Shown: positions 17,137 through 23,652 of the stretch, one piece after another | Layout of the letters: each line of letters opens with the position of its first letter | Position numbering within the stretch: the first letter of the stretch is position 1 | Assembly (NCBI RefSeq): GCF_004375085.3 | Contig: NZ_SNAQ03000010.1 | Coordinates: forward strand, 1-64,000 | Reading direction: 5' to 3' | Length of the DNA stretch: 64,000 bases | Origin: Lewinella sp. W8 | GTDB lineage: Bacteria > Bacteroidota > Bacteroidia > Chitinophagales > Saprospiraceae | Translations under genes and position numbers: made by a program | Notes under the pieces: model-generated | Seen by the model: only the letters and a program-made list of their open reading frames with translations | Told to the model about the DNA's origin: nothing | Databases searched by the model: none

Positions 17137-17416
17137 GAGACCGTTGCAAAAAGTGTGTCACGAAGTAAACCCATAACTTTCCTAAACACACTGAGTCATG
17201 AAGTATAACAATGAATTTAATATGGAAAGCTTCCGTAAGGAAGCGATTGCCAAATTATAGGCTGGAGAAGGCTTGTTGGTGAAGGGCGGAGCCTTCACGC
17301 CTCTTCTCAACGCTTTTTTGGAGCAAGCCCTGGAGGGTGAAGAAGAAGATCATATTGCAGAGGATACACTGTTGCCTGGTGACGACTTATTAAGGCTAGC
17401 TCTAATTGGTAATTAA
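17137..17416 (+). mobile_element. IS256-family insertion sequence remnant
   Basis: An inverted-repeat-like end at 17137-17159 (GAGACCGTT ... AGTGTGTC) matches the IS end at 104-126. It is followed by the first ~70 codons of a transposase and then breaks off. No right end is recognisable before the convergent gene at 17402. Confidence 0.6.
17198..17416 (+). pseudogene. Truncated IS256-family transposase
   Basis: ATG at 17198 starts MKYNNEFNMESFRKEAIAKL, followed by an in-frame TAG, then AGEGLLVKGGAFTPLLNAFL and EQALEGEEEDHIAED. This corresponds to the conserved IS256 N-terminus with its (K/G)-L-x-G-K-x-G-x-x-x-P-L-(I/L)-K block and ALEGE-x-x-x-H motif. The frame then diverges and ends at 17416. 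The catalytic DDE domain is absent, so the gene is dead. It overlaps the 3' end of the gene at 17402 by a few bases. Confidence 0.75.
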
Positions 17417-17965
17417 AACGCCTATAAGCAGTCCAATTCCTACGCCACCAATTCCTACGCCTATTTTTTCTAGGGTAGTTGCTCTTTTCAAGCTTTCAGT
17501 TAGATTGATAGACTGGTCTAATAAGTTGTTAGCATTCTCTAGCGTTTTGTTATTCTGAGTTAAAGACTGAATAGTGAGCTCTAGTGAATTGTTTGCTGAA
17601 TTAAAAATTTCATCATTAAGATTGTCCGATTTTGAAAGTATTTCAACTAGTTGCTCAGATACTCTTTGATTATTTAAGATGATTTGTCTGAATTCTTGAA
17701 TGAGCTTTAATTCAAAGACTCTGTCATTCGACATTGACTTCTCTAAAGTTTCATATGTTCTGAACAGTAACGGACTAAGAATGAATATTGAATCGGTTTC
17801 ATTGATAAGTAAATCACCATCAAATTTTGTTGAGTTTAAAGCACCTGGAGCAGAAAACGATTGAGGGACAATTAGAGTATCTGAATGAATTTTATCCTGT
17901 GAAAAGACTGTTCCACATGGAAATAGAAAAAGAGAAAAAATTGTTAGGATGGTTGGGTTAATCAT
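17402..17965 (-). CDS. Exported coiled-coil protein with C-terminal membrane span
   Basis: 187 residues. A signal peptide (MINPTILTIFSLFLFPCG, cleavage near VFSQ) leads into a polar region. Residues 85-165 are heptad-rich (NNSLELTIQSLTQNNKTLEN). A Gly/Ile/Val-rich span closes the protein (about 167-187, GVGIGGVGIGLLIGVLITN). The frame overlaps the end of the upstream gene (17958-18350) by 8 bp, so the two are translationally linked. No family is recognised. The arrangement of two overlapping small envelope proteins behind a muralytic enzyme is reminiscent of spanin pairs in phage lysis cassettes; this is inference only. Confidence 0.6.
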   Translation of the reverse strand: MINPTILTIFSLFLFPCGTVFSQDKIHSDTLIVPQSFSAPGALNSTKFDGDLLINETDSIFILSPLLFRTYETLEKSMSNDRVFELKLIQEFRQIILNNQRVSEQLVEILSKSDNLNDEIFNSANNSLELTIQSLTQNNKTLENANNLLDQSINLTESLKRATTLEKIGVGIGGVGIGLLIGVLITN

Positions 17966-18350
17966 TTTTGATCGGATTTTCTTTGTTTTTCTGAGATAGA
18001 AGGTCTAGTGTTTTTTCTATTTCGTTTTCAAATTCAATCGCTCTTTCTTCTAAGGTAGTTAGCTTTTCAAGCGCGTTCTCGTTACCTCTTTTAATCGTCA
18101 ACAAGCCTGAGTCCCTTGCTTCTCGAAGCTTTTTTATATCTTCTTCGTAAGCTCTAATCTCTGACTGTAATGCACTTAAGCTTTTTATGGCCTCTGTGTT
18201 TATACGTTGAGCCTCTTTAATTTGTGTTTTTGTCTCGTCTAGAGATTGAATTATAGTCGAGAAGTCGCCCCTTGATATGAACATAAAATACAGTGTTCCA
18301 AGTCCAACAATTAGGAGTAATATTAGCAGAATATCACTTAAACTCTTCAT
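17958..18350 (-). CDS. Single-span membrane protein with long coiled coil (spanin- or holin-like in outline)
   Basis: 130 residues from the ATG at 18348-18350 (MKSLSDILLILLLIVGLG); a longer form starting at 18383 adds 11 residues and is less likely. One membrane span (about 6-27) is followed by an almost unbroken heptad pattern through residue 125 (SALQSEIRAYEEDIKKLREA). N-terminal anchor plus periplasmic coiled coil is the architecture of inner-membrane spanins (Rz). It lies downstream of the GH46-like gene and overlaps the next small gene by 8 bp. Confidence 0.6.
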   Translation of the reverse strand: MKSLSDILLILLLIVGLGTLYFMFISRGDFSTIIQSLDETKTQIKEAQRINTEAIKSLSALQSEIRAYEEDIKKLREARDSGLLTIKRGNENALEKLTTLEERAIEFENEIEKTLDLLSQKNKENPIKND

Positions 18351-18435
18351 TCTAATGAAATTGTAATTAAACAGGCGTAGCATATTTTCATCCTGGCTAC
18401 AAATATTAAGGCTATTATTTAACCCTCTAATTGTG

Positions 18436-19119
18436 TTAAGATATAGCTACTCCATTTGTGTTTATTTCGGCGGAAAGACCCCAATTGTTTGATTCTATCT
18501 GAGTCAAGAGGCATTGAGTTCTGTATATAGTTTTTCTTAGAATTGGTCGGTTGTGTTTGGCAAGCCAGTTATGCCTTGTTTCAACATATTGCTTTATCCA
18601 GACCTTTTCCCTCCCTCCATTAACAGGAGGATATTCAGAAAACCTCTTTCTTAAAAAATTAAATATTCCTCCAGAATGAATGAAACTATCATAAACCACT
18701 AGTAGGCTAAGATTTTCTTTAAACCCATGACCTTCAAACCAAATTTTTGCTGGTTGGTAATAGTAACGATCAAAAAACTCGTCTTGAGCAGTTCGCATAA
18801 CGGGATCATTGTTAGCTGCTTCTTTCAACAAAGACCGAAATCTTTGATCATGCCTAAGTGAAGGAATTTTGCCAATTTTGGCTAGGTATTCAGCAAATGC
18901 AGAAGCATAAATCCCGTTTTTTGAAATATACATTTCAATGAGTCTTCCTAAATTCCCAAACTCAGTTGTTTGACTTCTTCCATAAGTTATTTGATAAATT
19001 GCTTTTCCATCTATACGAGGGCCATCTTTGTATACGGCTATAGCATCGTATTTTCCAACTTTGGTGCCTGTTTCGAACACATTAACTATCTCCTGAATCT
19101 TCTTTTTATTGATGGGCAT
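18436..19119 (-). CDS. GH46 chitosanase-like / lysozyme-fold hydrolase without signal peptide
   Basis: 227 residues. The order of conserved blocks follows GH46: an N-terminal helix with FETG (position of the general acid Glu), the beta region YGRSQTTEFGNLGRLIEMY, then the helix AQDEFFDRYYYQPAKIWFEG, YDSFIHSGG and YVETRHNWLA. GH46 enzymes cleave beta-1,4 bonds in chitosan and share the lysozyme fold; relatives on mobile DNA could act on peptidoglycan. There is no export signal, so the enzyme would need a holin-type route or lysis to reach the wall, as phage endolysins do. It is the first gene of a three-gene minus-strand set on the island. Confidence 0.75.
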   Translation of the reverse strand: MPINKKKIQEIVNVFETGTKVGKYDAIAVYKDGPRIDGKAIYQITYGRSQTTEFGNLGRLIEMYISKNGIYASAFAEYLAKIGKIPSLRHDQRFRSLLKEAANNDPVMRTAQDEFFDRYYYQPAKIWFEGHGFKENLSLLVVYDSFIHSGGIFNFLRKRFSEYPPVNGGREKVWIKQYVETRHNWLAKHNRPILRKTIYRTQCLLTQIESNNWGLSAEINTNGVAIS

Positions 19120-19496
19120 ATCATAAGTGTTTTAGTTAAGTTAACTAATAACTAGTAAGTCAACTCTAACCAAGGTGTTACTTCAAATATACAAACTTTT
19201 AAATCTATTTAGGCGGTTTGTGACTAATCAACGCTATAATGCGTAATATTTAAAGGCGTTCTTTTGGGGAAATGTGCTTAAAACGGGCTAAGCTTTGTTC
19301 AAAGATGCCGGAATATTTATCTTAACCAGAACCGAAGCGACCTACCTACCTGATACTTTAACTAAGCCTATAAGATTGTACTCGAACGAGCCTCCCAACG
19401 CTATAATGAAGCCCCCTTTATAATGGTGCTCCTGCTGCTTTAAAAGCTTAGGCGAAGCAATCTAAAACTAGTACAGCTAATCAGCAAACACGACAA
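19120..19496. other. AT-rich island spacer, no intact gene
   Basis: The AACGCTATAATG string occurs twice (about 19229 and 19399), suggesting remnants of duplicated DNA. Otherwise no open frame with family resemblance and no RNA gene is seen. It includes the probable promoter region of the GH46-like gene. Confidence 0.4.
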
Positions 19497-19547
19497 AAGA
19501 AACACCTTGCTTACTGGGTTTTAGAATACAAGCATTTCGGAGTCGGA
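19497..19547 (+). pseudogene. Fragment of a second integrase of the same family
   Basis: In one frame this reads KKHLAYWVLEYKHFGVG, which aligns with KKHLAYWVLGYKLFGVN of the island integrase (catalytic domain). It stops abruptly inside the tRNA-derived repeat at 19530-19597. It therefore looks like the scar of an earlier related integrase joined to a tRNA-end repeat. Confidence 0.7.
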
Positions 19548-19597
19548 CCGGCGACCTTCCCGCTGGCGCGGGACGCTCGAGTTGCGCTATTCATTTG
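19530..19597 (-). repeat. tRNA-derived repeat downstream of the GIY-YIG gene
   Basis: Imperfect copy of 19942-20010, reading AGCATTTCGGAGTCGGAC then CGGCGACCTTCCCGC and a GCGGGACGCTC block. It overlaps the last codons of the GIY-YIG gene. The T-arm and anticodon stem of a tRNA are recognisable on the minus strand, but no complete tRNA can be folded. Confidence 0.65.
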
Positions 19598-19871
19598 GAA
19601 GGAGGAACGGATTAGCAATGTACCCATCAGCTAATTCGCGCAGATAGTCTTTTGATTTGCGTCGCTTGATCTGAGTTTCTCGTTGATAGGCAACACTTGC
19701 ATTATCAAACCGCTCCAAATAAACAATCAGCCACGGGCTACCGGATTTTGTGCTTTTGGAGCGACCAGTTTGGTGCCGCTGAAATCGATCGGCTAACTGA
19801 CGGGTATACCCAACGTAAAATCTATCCTTACTGGGGGAGTAGAGCACGTAAACGAAGCAGCTCGATTTCAT
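19587..19871 (-). CDS. GIY-YIG endonuclease domain protein
   Basis: 94 residues, a single GIY-YIG domain of the UvrC/YhbQ-like small type: YVLYSPSKDRFYVGYT carries the two namesake strands, followed by the Arg of RQLADRFQRH and the Glu of YQRETQIKRR. Such short proteins occur in many copies in Bacteroidota genomes, often next to tRNA or rRNA genes. Here the gene sits between two imperfect tRNA-3'-end repeats (19530-19597 and 19902-20010), and the downstream repeat overlaps its stop. That suggests a mobile, homing-like unit that targets tRNA ends rather than a housekeeping repair enzyme. Nuclease activity is not shown. Confidence 0.85.
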   Translation of the reverse strand: MKSSCFVYVLYSPSKDRFYVGYTRQLADRFQRHQTGRSKSTKSGSPWLIVYLERFDNASVAYQRETQIKRRKSKDYLRELADGYIANPFLLPNE

Positions 19872-19901
19872 GATGAATGGGTTTTAAAAGGGTCTTGGAT
19901 T

Positions 19902-20010
19902 AAAAACAAAAGCCCGTTCAACGCGAAGTCGAACGGGCTTTAAGTGTAGCATTTCGGAGTCGAACCGGCGACCTTCCCGCTGTCGCGGGACGCTCTGGTT
20001 GAGGCTCATC
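19902..20010 (-). pseudogene. Pseudo-tRNA with its own terminator
   Basis: The terminator hairpin GCCCGTTC ... GAACGGGC (from 19911) has the same layout as that of tRNA-Ala next door. The minus strand then shows a T-arm (GCCGGTTCGACTCCGAA) with mispaired stem, an anticodon stem CCCG/CGGG with only six loop bases and no U33, and a broken D-arm. It cannot fold into a functional tRNA and has no matching acceptor stem. It forms the upstream flank of the GIY-YIG gene. Confidence 0.6.
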
Positions 20011-20014
20011 CAGT

Positions 20015-20131
<117 letters not shown>

Positions 20132-20161
20132 GATAGAGCTGCTTAATTGGTTAAGCGGACG

Positions 20162-20192
20162 CAAAGATATATTGCAATTGGTAAATGCACAA
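20162..20192 (-). promoter_or_regulatory. Promoter of tRNA-Ala
   Basis: Minus strand TATCTTTG (20162-20169) fits TAnnTTTG exactly. A TTG at 20190-20192, 20 nt upstream, fits the -33 element. It lies about 32 nt before the tRNA 5' end. Confidence 0.7.
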
Positions 20193-20391
20193 GCAAGGGC
20201 GAAAAGTTTCTTCATTTTTGTGAACAGCCTCGGAGAGTTTTTTGAAAAACTTAACGCCGATCATGTACCCATCCGGGGGGCAGTGGCGTCTTAAGGGGGA
20301 TTGTAATCCCAAGAATCACCGGTGGAGCGGTGGGGAAACCCACCCTCCACCCGTTAACAGCTCGTTAACCGGCCGACCCCGGTTTTTGGGC

Positions 20392-20399
20392 TATATTTG
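20392..20399 (+). promoter_or_regulatory. -7 promoter element of the DUF1573 gene
   Basis: TATATTTG matches the Bacteroidota -7 consensus and lies 12-21 nt before the two candidate start codons. No clear -33 TTG is seen. Confidence 0.55.
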
Positions 20400-20420
20400 T
20401 GCACATAAATAATGATCCAC

Positions 20421-20915
20421 ATGAAAAGAATTATCCTATTTTTCGCCCTGGTAGCCACCTTTAGCGCAACGGCTCTGGCCCAGAACAACGCCGCTGCTCC
20501 CGTTGATGCAGTAGAAGAAACCACCGAAGTCCAGCAGGACGGTCCCCAGATGTCCTTTGAGGCCATGGAGATCGATTACGGTAAAATCGAGCAGGACTCC
20601 GACCCCTACCGCGTATTTAAGTTTACCAACACCGGTACGGAGCCGCTGCTGATCACCAACGCCCGTGGTTCTTGTGGATGTACGGTACCCAGCTACAGCA
20701 AAGCCCCCGTGGCTCCCGGTGCAACCAGTGAGATTAAAGTACGCTACGACACCCACCGTCTCGGTCAGTTCCGCAAGCGCGTAACCCTGACGACGAACGT
20801 TGGCGACGAGCCCATCATCCTGACCATCAAAGGTCTGGTGGAAGCCAAGCCCGCCAAGCCCGAAGCCGTACCCGCCGGTGAACAGGGTATGTTCAACAAC
20901 GGTGGCGGCAAGTAA
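20421..20915 (+). CDS. Exported DUF1573 domain protein
   Basis: 164 residues from ATG 20421, which gives a clean signal peptide (MKRIILFFALVATFSATALA); an ATG at 20412 adds three residues. The mature part is a single Ig/ASH-like DUF1573 domain: FEAMEIDYGKIEQDSDPYRV, then FKFTNTGTEPLLI, the conserved SCGCTVP and KVRYDT. DUF1573 proteins are abundant exported proteins of Bacteroidota with unknown molecular role. A Gln/Ala-rich linker precedes the domain and a Pro/Ala-rich tail follows. The gene ends in a strong terminator. Confidence 0.85.
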   Translation: MKRIILFFALVATFSATALAQNNAAAPVDAVEETTEVQQDGPQMSFEAMEIDYGKIEQDSDPYRVFKFTNTGTEPLLITNARGSCGCTVPSYSKAPVAPGATSEIKVRYDTHRLGQFRKRVTLTTNVGDEPIILTIKGLVEAKPAKPEAVPAGEQGMFNNGGGK

Positions 20916-20940
20916 TTCTTGCTTCCCTCCTTGAAACACT

Positions 20941-20980
20941 AAGCCCTCCGCCGTAATTGGCGGGGGGCTTGTTGTTTTTG
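20941..20980 (+). terminator. Intrinsic terminator after the DUF1573 gene
   Basis: AAGCCC-T-CCGCC pairs with GGCGG-G-GGGCTT around a GTAATT loop and is followed by GTTGTTTTTG. It ends the DUF1573 transcript. Confidence 0.75.
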
Positions 20981-21004
20981 CCCCACTTTTCCGATAATTG
21001 TACC

Positions 21005-21628
21005 ATGATCCACCCCTACCGCCAACGTAACCTGCAGCAAGTCGCCGACCGACTGGGCTTTTCCTTTCTCGAAAATGACGACTGGGGCCTGGAAGGGCAG
21101 TTGAAGGACTTCCGCCTCTTTAAAAAGGGGTACAAGGGGGAAGTGAAGCGGATTCTGCGGAAACAAGACGGACTGATGGAATTCGACATCTCCATCTTCG
21201 ATTACCGCTACAAGAACTGGACGGGCTCCGGAGACGATAAGTACACCTACCAAACGGTCTTCTTCCTCCAGAGCGCCAAGCTCTCCCTGCCCGAACTCCT
21301 CATGCGCCCCGAAACCCTGGGGGACAAGTTCCTGCAACTCCTTGGCGTCAAGGACATCAACTTCGTGCGCTACCCCAAATTCAGCGGGCAGTACGTCCTG
21401 ACCGGAGACGACGACGAGTTTATCCGCCATCACTTCACCGATGAAGTACTGGAATACTTCACCATCAACAAGGGATGGACGGTGGAAGGACTGGGCTTCT
21501 ATCTGCTCATCTACAAGTCCGGCACCCTCATGCCCAGTGCACAGGTGGAAGAATTTTTTAAGCGCGGACAGCAGATTTACCAGCTTCTGACCGACGAAGA
21601 TGCCCAAAATCGCATCTTCGGAACGTGA
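21005..21628 (+). CDS. Conserved-looking soluble protein of unknown function
   Basis: 207 residues from ATG 21005 (MIHPYRQRNLQQVADRLGF); an upstream start at 20957 would run through the terminator region and is less likely. No signal peptide or span. It looks like a mixed alpha/beta protein with repeated aromatic strands (FDISIFDYRYKNWTG) and a C-terminal helix EEFFKRGQQIYQLL. A distant relation to DUF3137-type proteins is possible but not demonstrable by eye. Its stop overlaps the GTG start of the LytTR regulator (GTGA), so it is co-translated with it. Confidence 0.6.
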   Translation: MIHPYRQRNLQQVADRLGFSFLENDDWGLEGQLKDFRLFKKGYKGEVKRILRKQDGLMEFDISIFDYRYKNWTGSGDDKYTYQTVFFLQSAKLSLPELLMRPETLGDKFLQLLGVKDINFVRYPKFSGQYVLTGDDDEFIRHHFTDEVLEYFTINKGWTVEGLGFYLLIYKSGTLMPSAQVEEFFKRGQQIYQLLTDEDAQNRIFGT

Positions 21629-22473
21629 TCTGGCACAACAACCCCCTAAAACGCCCCTTTCCCGATCGGGAATTCTCCCGCGCCACCGTCCTGGGTATGG
21701 CACGGGTGGCCCTCTTTGTCTTCCTCGCGCTGTTCCTGCTGCGTCCCTTTGGGATGCAGGTGGAGGGGGACCGTTTCCTGACCTGCCTCGGCTACGGCCT
21801 CGTAACCTTTCTGGTGGGCACCGCCTACGCCTACGTGACCACCCGCTTGCTGGGGTGGAATAAGTCCGGCCCCAACTGGACCTTGGGCAAATGGATCATC
21901 GACGCCGGCCTGCTCCTGGCCTGCATCGCCGTCGGCAACTTTCTTTTTTATAACCTGACGGTGGACTGGCGGGCCATGGACTTACTGGCACTCGTCTACA
22001 TTACCATCCCCACGGTCCTGATCGGACTCTTCCCAATCGCCTTCAGCGGGATGGCGGTGCAGATGCGCGCGGAGCGGGAAAACCAGAAGGTGGCCGGCGA
22101 AATGCAAATTGCCACCCTACGAAAATACGCTCCGGCCTCCACCAGGCTGGTCGACCTCGGAGAAGGCCAACTGCTGCTGGACCCCGAATCCATTCTTTTC
22201 TGTGAGGCCCGGGGAAATTACCTGCGCTGCGCGTACCTCCAGGAGGGAAAGGGCACCGAACAGACCATCCGGGCCACCCTGAGTAGCGTGGTAGAAAAGC
22301 TGGACAATACCCCCATCGTGCGCTGCCACCGGTCTTTCGTCGTCAATACGCACCTGATCGCCCAGGCCAGCGGGAACGCCCAGGGCCTCCGGCTCAAAAT
22401 GCAGGGCTGGCCGGAGGAAGAAGTCTCCGTTTCGCGGACTTACGTTAAACCGCTGCGGGAGAAAATCGGCTGA
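21625..22473 (+). CDS. Membrane-anchored LytTR transcription regulator
   Basis: 282 residues beginning with GTG that overlaps the previous stop by 4 bp. Four membrane spans occupy about residues 24-150. A short cytoplasmic helix and a LytTR DNA-binding domain (about 175-282) follow, with ILFCEARGNYLRCAYL, IVRCHRSFVVNTHLI and VSVSRTYVKPLREKI. Such proteins bind direct repeats as dimers and probably sense an envelope or small-molecule signal directly instead of through phosphorylation, since no receiver domain is present. The co-translated upstream protein may be its partner. Confidence 0.85.
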   Translation: MIWHNNPLKRPFPDREFSRATVLGMARVALFVFLALFLLRPFGMQVEGDRFLTCLGYGLVTFLVGTAYAYVTTRLLGWNKSGPNWTLGKWIIDAGLLLACIAVGNFLFYNLTVDWRAMDLLALVYITIPTVLIGLFPIAFSGMAVQMRAERENQKVAGEMQIATLRKYAPASTRLVDLGEGQLLLDPESILFCEARGNYLRCAYLQEGKGTEQTIRATLSSVVEKLDNTPIVRCHRSFVVNTHLIAQASGNAQGLRLKMQGWPEEEVSVSRTYVKPLREKIG

Positions 22474-22597
22474 GTCCTGATTACTGGAATTGCTGTCTGT
22501 CCCCGCGCCTTGTCACTGATCACTCAGGCCTTGTCATTCGTCCCGGGGCCTTGAATGTACTGGGGGTGACGGCCACCTTTGGGGAAACGTCAATATC

Positions 22598-23296
22598 ATG
22601 GACCTCCTCGTAAAGTACCTACTGATCGCCCACGTGACCGCTGGCTTCAGCAGTTTGGGGTTATTCTTTATTCCCATCCTTGCCCGCAAGGGCGGCAAAT
22701 GGCATAACCTGGCCGGACGCTGGTACGTCCGGGGCATGTGGGCCGTAATGGTGACCGCCAGTCTCCTCTGCATCATTCGCTTCGGGCAGGGCCAGACCGT
22801 AATGGCTCTTTTCCTCGGCTTTCTGGCCCTGCTGACCAGCCGTCCACTCTACTACGGCATCGCCGTACTCCGTAACAAGCGCGGGCCTTCGGCCCGCATG
22901 CAATTCATCAGCGACGCCCTGGTGTTGGCCCTGGCCATCGGAGGACCGGCCCTGATCGGTTTTGGCTTCGGGTGGTGGGGACCGGGGGGACACCCACTCC
23001 TGATCATCTTCGGCACCCTGGGTACGGTCCTGGCCCTCCCCAGCTTTTACGACCGCCTGCGGGGACACCAACGTCCCTACAATTGGTTACACGAGCACCT
23101 TTCGGGCATGCTGGTCTCGGCCATCGCCGCCTTTACGGCCTTCTTCGCCTTTGGTGGAAGGGCCCTCTTCGGTAGTGCCTTCGGGGGGAACACGGAGGTG
23201 ATTTTTTGGGTGGCCCCTACCATCATTGGGGTAGCCATCATCCGCTGGTACAAGTGGAAGCTGGGTGGCGTGGCCAAGAAGTCGGCGGCTGGCTAA
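22598..23296 (+). CDS. DUF2306-like multi-span membrane protein
   Basis: 232 residues with about seven membrane spans. The opening LLIAHVTAGFSSLGLFFIPI and KGGKWHNLAGRWYVRGM are typical of DUF2306-type proteins; the conserved His residues (H12, H36, and H in WLHEHLSGML) sit at membrane edges and could bind haem or metal. Function in the family is unknown. It stands alone, 124 bp after the LytTR gene. Confidence 0.7.
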   Translation: MDLLVKYLLIAHVTAGFSSLGLFFIPILARKGGKWHNLAGRWYVRGMWAVMVTASLLCIIRFGQGQTVMALFLGFLALLTSRPLYYGIAVLRNKRGPSARMQFISDALVLALAIGGPALIGFGFGWWGPGGHPLLIIFGTLGTVLALPSFYDRLRGHQRPYNWLHEHLSGMLVSAIAAFTAFFAFGGRALFGSAFGGNTEVIFWVAPTIIGVAIIRWYKWKLGGVAKKSAAG

Positions 23297-23652
23297 TTAT
23301 TTCTATTCTATGTGCTGTCGCTCAGCTATTCGCCGAGATCTGGTCTTTTTCCAGAGCGATTATTCTAACTTTTTGCAACGGTGTGCAGGTGCCAGGGAAC
23401 TGGGCAAGGCGCCATGTTTTCTGCCTTCCGGGTTCCGGGAAAATATCACCTAGGTCGTACTTCTACATATCTACGACGCAGGCGCCCCGGGAAGCCTCGT
23501 TTTGTCGTACTTCTACATATTTACGACAACCAGCAACCAGCAACCAAGTCACACCCCTAAACCCCGTGATGCATCGGATGACCCTTCGCGTTTCGCTAAG
23601 ATATCCGATGAACGCTGCTTCCTTCTTCCTTCTTTTCTCTTCCTTCTCCTTC
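23297..23652. other. Intergenic region with two 24-bp repeat units
   Basis: No gene is recognised. Two near-identical 24-bp units start at 23454 and 23504, exactly 50 bp apart, and match the array at 62.6 kb in reverse orientation. A CAGGTGCC-type motif lies at about 23386-23393, and a CAACCAG repeat at about 23527-23545. Confidence 0.6.
23454..23527. repeat. Pair of 24-bp units with 50-bp period
   Basis: Each unit reads GTCGTACTTCTACATAT then (C/T)TACGAC, with GTCGTA/TACGAC as inverted ends. The spacer between them (GC-rich) is unrelated to the spacers of the 62.6-kb array, although the 50-bp step is the same. Confidence 0.8.

Noticed and set aside
19902-20010. Functional second tRNA
   Set aside because: The anticodon loop has six bases without U33, the T-stem is mispaired and no acceptor stem is present.
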